Of a stretch of 64,000 nucleotides of DNA, positions 57,445 through 64,000 are shown in pieces. The first letter of the stretch is position 1. Each line of letters opens with the position of its first letter. The stretch covers positions 5,360,879 to 5,424,878 of the forward strand of contig NC_067206.1 of assembly GCF_026262505.1 (NCBI RefSeq). The letters run 5' to 3'. The stretch is from Trichomonas vaginalis G3. Its lineage: Eukaryota > Parabasalia > Trichomonadida > Trichomonadidae. The notes under the pieces are model-generated. The model was given only the letters and a program-made list of their open reading frames with translations, had not been told where the DNA came from and did not search any database. The translations under genes were made by a program, and so were the position numbers.

Positions 57445-57660
57445 TTATCTTAGTATCGGTTGAAGTCTTTGATAAACTTTTTCTCCTTTATTTAATATTT
57501 CTCTTATTGGGGCGGCTTTTGGTGTTATTGATTCAGCAACGTCACTAATTGCTTCTTTATTCTTAAATATCCAATTTGCTCCTTTCTTCATTGTTTCCCA
57601 AACTTTATGCGCTCCTCTTTTTACTTTATCCCATAATTTTTTAAAGAATCCTGCAGCCAT
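57445..57660 (-). CDS. Second amphipathic peptide gene of Maverick B
   Basis: 71 aa on the minus strand, starting MAAGFFKKLWDKVKRGAHKV and continuing with WETMKKGANWIFKNKEAISD. It starts with the same eleven residues as the convergent gene at 57184, then diverges and lacks the Gly/Ala-rich tail. The two form a tail-to-tail pair 24 bases apart, probably an inverted duplication followed by divergence. Confidence 0.6.
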   Translation of the reverse strand: MAAGFFKKLWDKVKRGAHKVWETMKKGANWIFKNKEAISDVAESITPKAAPIREILNKGEKVYQRLQPILR

Positions 57661-57729
57661 AGTTGATTATTTCATTAAAATTAAAAATTCATTTTCATCT
57701 TTTAATTTCGATTTTTTATTTATTAATAA

Positions 57730-59368
57730 ATGACGACTAACTATTTGGTGCCAAACACTAAACCGATTAATGGAAATGTATTTCATTCATTCGAAAAGAT
57801 AAATGAAATATTTGCAAAGAATGACGGTAGAAGATATTATAGAGAACTTGAAAGTTCATGCTATGACTCTGATGCTCCATATTTTGATGATAAACAAACT
57901 CATTTAAGAATTACAAATCCGGCTCATGATGTGAACCAATTAGGTGACACATATATTAAACGCAAAGTTAAAGCAACTCTAGTTTCAAATAAAGCTTTCA
58001 CATGTGATGCCACTTTTAAATGCATGCGTTTATTCGTTGGTTACAAATCATCAAATCAAAGCTTTAAACAATTAGAAGTAGAAACCGAAAGAGGTGATGC
58101 CGGTTATCTTCAAATGGAATGCGCCCGTGAATCTTTCGCATTTGCAACATATAAACCAAAATCAGAAGGAAAGTTAAAAAGTTTGTTCATTCGTTATATA
58201 ATAATGTTCAAAAATATGATAACTCAGTATGTGGTAAATATATTGACCCTTCAAAGTTTTCAAGAAAGCAAATGAAGAAGTTGATGTCACTTTTGATATG
58301 ATTATTCCGGTAAATGATTTGTTAGCATTTCAGGCGTTCGATGATTATCCTAAATCATTTGGTGAAATCATTCTTAAATATTATGTTTTCAGGGATACTT
58401 TAGTATTTTGTCAGGTTGACCCGTTAAGAGTTGCTGATTTACAAAATTACGTTTATGAAAAGATAACTGATGAAAATTATGAAAGATTATGAATCATGTT
58501 TTATAAATATGATCGTAAATTCCAACAAATTGGACTTCCTGCCAAATTAATTACAAGCTTAGCCGCTACATCTGCTGACGCAACAGTTGATGACGTTATT
58601 ATTTCATGCACAAAGATGGAAGTTTTAGAGGATAAATGCATTACACCAGGATACGGTTTAATTGAAGAATCAGTTAAAGCAATACCACGTTTATTCAGTA
58701 AGGAAGATCCATTCATGATTCCAGCTCAACATATTGACGTTCGTTCACTAAATGGAGGTTGCATCACTCCTGAAGGTATCAGTTCAGATTTCTCATACGC
58801 TCTTCATAATGTTACAGATGTTGTGTTAGCATTTCCGAAGAATGCAATGCAAAGAACAGTTTTAGAAAATCCAATGCTTCGAGGTCTTCAGGTCACTATA
58901 GATTCCAGAAACTTCCCCGATCAAGCGATGACCACAGTGGGTGACATATTCTTTACACGTATGCTTCAAGCTTCTGATTTAGATGGAGTGAATGAATGCA
59001 CAGAAGAATACGAGGACTCATTAACTAGACCACTGAATGATGATGATGGCACACCATTAGCTAGAACATGGAAAGACCAAACTTCATTCTTATGCACTAT
59101 TCCAGTTCAACGTGATGGAGCGGGTATATTCTTTGATGGATTAGAAACTTTCAACTCACAAGTTACAGTACAAGTGAAAGCTTATCCAATCATTCAGGGT
59201 GTAAATGACACTTACTGTTCAAAGGTGACAAATCCTCCTCAGGTTTGGTTTACTAGGACTACATATTGGACATGGACACCGGATGAAGGTTTGAAATATC
59301 ATCCAACAGGTACACCACCACAGTATAGAAGTTCATATGATGAAATATTGATGAATAGAAATGTTTAA
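57730..59368 (+). pseudogene. Major-capsid-protein-type region of Maverick B
   Basis: The longest coding region of the visible part, about 1.6 kb, rich in beta strands with loops such as NPAHDVNQLGDTYIKRKVKA, FMIPAQHIDVRSLNGGCI, DVVLAFPKNAMQ and YPIIQGVNDTYCS, and ending QYRSSYDEILMNRN. Size, position just before the packaging ATPase and strand-rich content fit the double jelly-roll major capsid protein of Mavericks. It is broken in about two or three places. The family call rests on size, context and fold-like composition, not on a search. Confidence 0.6.
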
Positions 59369-59392
59369 AATTATAAATTTATTTTTGATTAA

Positions 59393-60217
59393 ATGGATTT
59401 AAATTCATCCACACCTTATGAAGAATTAGCAGGAGTATATAATACATACGTAGATGATATGATTAATGAAGCATTGAGTGATAATAGAAATGCTCTATCT
59501 AAGGAAAAATTAATGAAAATTCCATATTCTGAATGTTACTTAAATTCAATCACTGCAGCAATTGGTAAACAAAATAAAGGTAAAACATTAACGATATTAA
59601 AACAAATTATCATTATTGCTAACACTTCCCCCATTCACATGTGTTAATTTATATCAACCGTTCAGGTTCACCTTCAGATGATACATTTGAATCTTTAAAG
59701 CATTTAATCAAAATTCCAATTATTTATTTATCACAAGAAGAAGCAGAAGATTATTTAAAAAACTTTTTAATGTATAAAGAATTATATAATACAATCAAGA
59801 AGCAAGGATTAGAGGATAAAATTATTGATAAACAACGGGATGAATTATTTGAAACACTTTCTATTTCAAATTTTGATAAGAATTTTTGCATTCACTCATT
59901 TTTCTAGATGATGCGTGAAATCAAAACTAATAACAAATGAGAAATCATATTTTAATCAGTTATTAACTCAATGTCGACACATTCAGTGTTCATTCTTCAT
60001 GGCTGTTCAATACTTTAAAGCATTAAGCACAAACATTAAATCAAATCTATCAACACTTTTCATTTTCAGTGGTTTTAGTCGTCAACAGTTGAACGTTATG
60101 CTTTATCAAGTGAATTTACCAATGAGCATTAATGAACTTTACACACAATATCAGCAATTAGGTGAACATGGAAAAATAATAGTTGATTTAAATAAAGGAT
60201 GTGTTAAATTTGATTAA
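59393..60217 (+). pseudogene. Packaging ATPase (A32-like) region of Maverick B
   Basis: Follows the capsid region directly. It has a Walker A-like segment IGKQNKGKTLTILKQIIII, and towards the end FSGFSRQQLNVMLYQVNLPM, the counterpart of FQGFSRYDIELIWKQSGITL in the ATPase of element A (4418-5305). The order of motifs agrees along the region. It is broken in about two places. Confidence 0.7.
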
Positions 60218-60257
60218 CTTTTTATAATTAATTTTTATTTTTTATTTATAATTAAAC

Positions 60258-61155
60258 ATGACAGAAATAGCAAATCTTCTACAGGTTCCATTAAAACAAG
60301 GAACAAACAAAAAGGGTGCATATAATAGAACTATGAAAGTTCCAGACGGAATGAAAGAATTAGTCACATTGTTGCCGGTCTTCAAAAAGATGTTAAACAA
60401 ATGAGAAATGTTTTAACATTACCAGAAGCTCAAGCATATGCCAAACGTCATGGACCAAATTGGGAAGCACACGAAGCAGACATTACGGGTCCAAATGGAA
60501 AACCTGATGGTATAAATGAAGTTTTCGTTACTGATGGTCAAGGTAATATTAAAGTCATAAATGGTTATAAATTAACTGTATCTGATTATCCTAAACGTAA
60601 AGCATATAATGAACGTTATCCTATGCAATTTGATGAAAATGGAAAAGCTGTTAAACAATACATTGGAGAAGGTGAACATGGTCCAATTAATTCATACCGT
60701 CATAATCCATATTCTTATTTCAATGAAGAATTAAACGCTATTGAAGAGGACCGGATGGATTACCACGATATGTTAATCAGTTTGATGGTCAATATGCAAA
60801 TTTGAGACCTGAAATTCCAGCTAAGAAATTCTTTAAAGTTGCTTTATTCGATCCAGTGTTCAATGAACAGAAAGAAGCAATGAAAGCAGAATTTAAACCA
60901 ATTCAAGTGGCAAGAATTTCTTCATCTTCACTTTCAGAAGCGTTCAAGGAATTGATAAAGAAACCACTTTATTCTCAACAAGGTTATAACTTTGATTTAA
61001 TTAAAGAAAGTGATAGACGTAAATTAGAAAAATCAGATGGTTTTAAGAATGCATGTAATGAAATGATTAAAGATATTGTAAATGATAAAATAAGACTGGA
61101 AGAAACTCAAAGCAATATCAATAACATTATTGGTGCAGTTACAAAGAAAGTATAA
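60258..61155 (+). pseudogene. Conserved Maverick B region of unknown function
   Basis: A coding region lying between the ATPase and the CCG-motif gene. Landmarks are [75 protein letters not shown], and a helical, basic C-terminal part. No counterpart was found in the visible part of element A. About two breaks. It may encode a minor virion protein; no function assigned. Confidence 0.5.
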
Positions 61156-61237
61156 GCAAACAATGATGAACCTTGGGATATTACCGTAACAACTAAATAA
61201 AACTTTAAATATATTTTTCTTTTTTTATTCATTATAA

Positions 61238-61939
61238 ATGAGAAGACGTTTCACAAGTCAAAAGAACACTAACGCAAAAGCAGAGATTACGGTTGGTTAT
61301 AACGTAAATGATGATAAATCACGAATTATTCAAAATGTTAAAGTTAATGTTAGCCCTGAATTAACAAGGTCAGCAACTCAACCAAATTTATTAACTCGTG
61401 ACTTACCGAAGAATGAGGAGAATGAAGAAAACCATGAGAATGGAGACCCAATCATTTTATCTGAACCTGGTAAAGAACCCGTTGAAATCCCCACATATCC
61501 AACATACCCCCCACCTCTTTCATCAAACATCGAGAACCCAGGAATATACGATTCCAGTCGCAATGCGCCATATAAAATAGACATTAATTCTGAATTAATG
61601 AAAATTTACCGTGATATAATAACTGATAATTATGATTCAATAATAAATTTAATTGACCAATCTGGTTTAATTATTTTACCTTATGAATCATTAATTCACA
61701 TTATCGCCATTCTTTGTGATGTTCAAGATTCAGACGTTAAGATTCAATTTTTCATAGATGATGAGGTTTCATGCTGCGGAACAGTTGCAAAAATAAATCC
61801 TATAAAGGATATTAGCACAATTAAGATATCAAAGAATGGAACAACAACTGAACTACATTTAACATATAATGATATTTATAATAAAATAGTTGATGAATAT
61901 AAAATATCACTTGAAAAATTCTTTGTTAAGGCCATTTAA
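61238..61939 (+). CDS. Conserved Maverick protein with CCG motif (233 aa)
   Basis: Open for 233 aa. The N-terminal third is disordered (Asn/Glu/Pro-rich, YPTYPPPLSSNIENPG); the C-terminal half has YRDIITDNYDSIINLIDQ, DDEVSCCGTVAKI and EYKISLEKF. Layout and the CCG signature match the gene at 3401-3994 of element A. It overlaps the convergent gene at 61936 by four bases. Confidence 0.65.
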   Translation: MRRRFTSQKNTNAKAEITVGYNVNDDKSRIIQNVKVNVSPELTRSATQPNLLTRDLPKNEENEENHENGDPIILSEPGKEPVEIPTYPTYPPPLSSNIENPGIYDSSRNAPYKIDINSELMKIYRDIITDNYDSIINLIDQSGLIILPYESLIHIIAILCDVQDSDVKIQFFIDDEVSCCGTVAKINPIKDISTIKISKNGTTTELHLTYNDIYNKIVDEYKISLEKFFVKAI

Positions 61940-62415
61940 TATTCAAGCATTAACATTATTGAATAATAATCCTTTGAATCATAATCAATAATAATTGACC
62001 TTTCACCAGTTTCTATCGTTTGTTTTATTTCTTTTTGTTTCCCACTATCCGGATCGGTCATTGTAATTGTTTTTGTTATAGTATCAGCTTTATCTTTAAC
62101 TTCAATCTTTTTTCCATCAGGATATTTAAACCAAAATTCCAAAAATTCGATATTGTCAATCTGTTCATATTTTAATCTATCAATTACATTTTTAATACCA
62201 TCTGAAAATCTTATGAAATGGTCATTATATGGGTTTGATTGAACTAAATTTGAATGAAGTGAAATATAACCTGATGATGAATATGACATTGACTCATATT
62301 TTCTGAAAACACTGAAATTTATAACATGAATGAATTTCTTATTCGTTGAATTTATGAATTCTTGAGGTAATCTTATTCTAGTTTTATTTATCACTGGAAA
62401 ATAACGCTTTACCAT
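61936..62415 (-). CDS. Maverick B minus-strand gene, 159 aa, unknown
   Basis: A 159-aa frame (MVKRYFPVINKTRIRLPQEF ... TITKTITMTDPDSGKQKEIK) with strong beta-strand character and a C-terminal SIMLMLEY. It lies between the CCG gene and the capsid-type gene, in the place where element A has the plus-strand small gene stretch near 3187-3384. No clear homologue there. Function unknown. Confidence 0.5.
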   Translation of the reverse strand: MVKRYFPVINKTRIRLPQEFINSTNKKFIHVINFSVFRKYESMSYSSSGYISLHSNLVQSNPYNDHFIRFSDGIKNVIDRLKYEQIDNIEFLEFWFKYPDGKKIEVKDKADTITKTITMTDPDSGKQKEIKQTIETGERSIIIDYDSKDYYSIMLMLEY

Positions 62416-62436
62416 ATTTTTAATCGTAATAAAAAA

Positions 62437-63147
62437 ATGTCAATTATCAATATTATTTCGAATAATAGTTGTGAATTAAATTTAACGGTTAGTGGAATTT
62501 ATAATGTTACTCTCGTTTCTGTGAGTGGTAAATTTAATCCCATTCTTTTAGACCCTTCAGATTATATATCATTTATTAAAGATGACCATGAAAAAACGTA
62601 TGATATGTATATAAATAATGTGATAACGAAATGGGATATTAACACAATTTTAAGTTATTTAAATGAATCATTTATCGTATGGTATGAAGAAAATTTTAAA
62701 TCAAAACCTGATAAACTTTTTGAACTTGATGAAATAAATAACCTTATTAAATTTCCGCTGAAAATTAAATTTTGTACTCCTCATCTTCGTTCATTGTTGG
62801 GGATATTAAATTTTGAAAAAGATGTTGGGGATGTTTTGTATTCTGACACTGGTTCCAATTTCATTTTAATCAAATGTGATAAAGTTAATACCCCAATGAG
62901 ATTTTCACATCAAACATTAGACCCTAACTCTTACCCATCAATACAAAACATTTTATCCATCAACTTAAACATATTTTCTTTATCATATCCGTTTCAATTA
63001 TCCGGGAATTCATTTATTCTTCATTCAAAAGATTTATCAAATATTAAATTTAGAATAACTGACCTATTTGATTGTGATTTAGAATTCATGAATGAAATAT
63101 TATGGCAATTTCAAATAGAAAAAATAGCTGATGAGATAACGGATTAA
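62437..63147 (+). CDS. Capsid-type (minor capsid/penton-like) protein of Maverick B
   Basis: Open for 236 aa. The first half contains LKIKFCTPHLRSLLGILNFE and the second ILHSKDLSNIKFRITDLFDC followed by a hydrophobic strand. Both motifs recur in the region 2380-3155 of element A, and the second resembles the end of 5322-6203. It stands directly before the fibre gene, as in element A. A vertex or spike-base protein is a reasonable inference. Confidence 0.6.
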   Translation: MSIINIISNNSCELNLTVSGIYNVTLVSVSGKFNPILLDPSDYISFIKDDHEKTYDMYINNVITKWDINTILSYLNESFIVWYEENFKSKPDKLFELDEINNLIKFPLKIKFCTPHLRSLLGILNFEKDVGDVLYSDTGSNFILIKCDKVNTPMRFSHQTLDPNSYPSIQNILSINLNIFSLSYPFQLSGNSFILHSKDLSNIKFRITDLFDCDLEFMNEILWQFQIEKIADEITD

Positions 63148-63171
63148 ATATTTATTTTTAAATCATAATAA

Positions 63172-64000
63172 ATGATTAAACAACAGCAACCACAGCAACT
63201 TAAGGCACAGACCATTACATACGCCACATATGCATATAATTCAAAGACGGCAGAACAAACGCAAAGGTTGAAATATGGAGATTTGGAGATAGTATTGAAA
63301 AATGACCATTTTGAATTCGTTTGCAAAGGTGGTGCAGTGATATCAAATATAAAAGAAATTTTATTTATGAATTCAAAAATTAAAGGTATAACGGATGATA
63401 TAACATCAATTCCACCAGAAGAACAAAGATATTACGCATTAAATGCATTTCCCAAAGTTTTGAAGATTGGAAGATTTAATTTAAATGAGGAATTCATAAA
63501 AGGTTTCCTAAATGACATAATGAAGAAAGCAGATAAGGAATATGTGGATAGTGAGTTAATGAAGAAGGCAAATTTGGTTTATGTTGATGAAAAAGATAAT
63601 GAAATTAAAGAAAAGGTTGAAAGGTATCATGAATGGACATTTGAGACTTTTAAAGTTAAAGCTGATACAGAATGGGTTTCTGGATGTTTAGACCTTAAAG
63701 CAGATAAAACTTATGTTAACGATGAGTTAGAGAAGAAAGCAGATAAGGAAAAAGTTATTTCATTCATTAATACTGAGTTAGCAAAGAAAGCTGATATATC
63801 ATTTGTTAATGAAGAAATAAAACAATCAGAGGTCTATTTTACTCCACCATTTTTAAATTTTATGAAATCATCAGATAAAACCTTTGATATAGATTCTTTT
63901 GAATGGATATGTTTCGATGGAGTGACCATGTATTTATTTTATACAGATGGAGTGCTTTTTATTTTAAAACAAATGATTTTAAAAACTATGAATCATTTAC
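63172..64000 (+). CDS. Fibre protein of Maverick B, N-terminal part
   Basis: From ATG 63172 the frame stays open to the window edge (over 276 codons). The N-terminus is Gln-rich (MIKQQQPQQLKAQTITYATY), similar to the start of 2021-2362 in element A. From about residue 120 it carries repeated KKADKEYVDSEL / KADKTYVNDELEKKADKEKV modules, the KAD repeat of virus and phage fibre shafts. A hydrophobic, Phe/Tyr-rich segment follows. A trimeric attachment spike is the likely role. Confidence 0.7.
   Translation, partial: MIKQQQPQQLKAQTITYATYAYNSKTAEQTQRLKYGDLEIVLKNDHFEFVCKGGAVISNIKEILFMNSKIKGITDDITSIPPEEQRYYALNAFPKVLKIGRFNLNEEFIKGFLNDIMKKADKEYVDSELMKKANLVYVDEKDNEIKEKVERYHEWTFETFKVKADTEWVSGCLDLKADKTYVNDELEKKADKEKVISFINTELAKKADISFVNEEIKQSEVYFTPPFLNFMKSSDKTFDIDSFEWICFDGVTMYLFYTDGVLFILKQMILKTMNHL

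Larger units (their letters stand above)
55758..64000 (+). mobile_element. Maverick/Polinton element B, structural-gene end, cut by the window edge
   Basis: A second virus-like element of the Maverick/Polinton family, treated as a fossil. In order from its left end: two small genes, a pair of amphipathic genes, a major-capsid-type region, the packaging ATPase region, a conserved region, the CCG-motif gene, a minus-strand gene, a capsid-type gene and a fibre gene running off the right edge. Polymerase B, integrase and protease are not in view. About half a dozen breaks are visible, mostly in the capsid and ATPase area, so this copy looks older or faster-decaying than element A. It differs from element A by low protein similarity and belongs to another subfamily. 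Confidence 0.85.

Noticed and set aside
1-64000. CRISPR array, rRNA genes, bacterial operons or riboswitches.
   Set aside because: None seen; the gene content and signals are eukaryotic.

Overview
The window is AT-rich DNA from a parabasalid protist, most likely Trichomonas vaginalis or a close relative. Five things point there: families expanded in trichomonads (DUF3447/ankyrin proteins, a BspA-like leucine-rich-repeat fragment, a mariner transposon, Maverick/Polinton elements); short 5' leaders with a TCA(C/T)(T/A) initiator a few bases before the ATG; one small spliceosomal intron with the trichomonad signals GTATGT...ACTAACACACAG; short gene spacing; and standard stop codons. The species call is inference; the lineage call is firm.

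Layout. (A) 1-~7590 is the structural-gene end of one Maverick (fibre, packaging ATPase, capsid-type genes), running off the left edge. (B) ~7.6-18.2 kb is an insertion-rich graveyard: an ankyrin gene split by a mariner copy, a frameshifted ubiquitin-like gene, two nonautonomous DNA elements with clear target-site duplications (one inside a decayed gene), and one intact nuclear-looking gene at 16.4 kb. (C) 18.2-51.6 kb is a mostly intact housekeeping block: an O-mannosyltransferase without MIR domain, a 1000-residue coiled-coil protein, a valine tRNA, an AMPK-type kinase with an intron, CCT1, a BRO1/ALIX-like protein, a chromodomain + inactive SNF2 + FYR protein, a 2-Cys peroxiredoxin, CIAO1, a Rab GTPase, a small MGNCC acylated protein, a second coiled-coil protein and a large type I surface protein. 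Ankyrin and BspA relics interrupt it at 40.8-43.0 kb. (D) 52.2-55.4 kb holds three more ankyrin loci, all damaged. (E) ~55.76-64 kb is the structural-gene end of a second Maverick of another subfamily, running off the right edge.

The intact genes are unrelated cell functions, each apparently transcribed alone; the one clear shared control region is the 59-base gap at 47344-47402. The two Mavericks keep the same core order (ATPase, CCG-motif protein, capsid-type proteins, fibre) and both present that end to the host block. The strongest candidate for something undescribed is the protein at 32328-36638: chromodomain, SNF2-like region lacking its ATP-binding motifs, a very long Ser/Glu/Lys tail, and C-terminal FYRN/FYRC modules. 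All family assignments were made by eye; no search was run.
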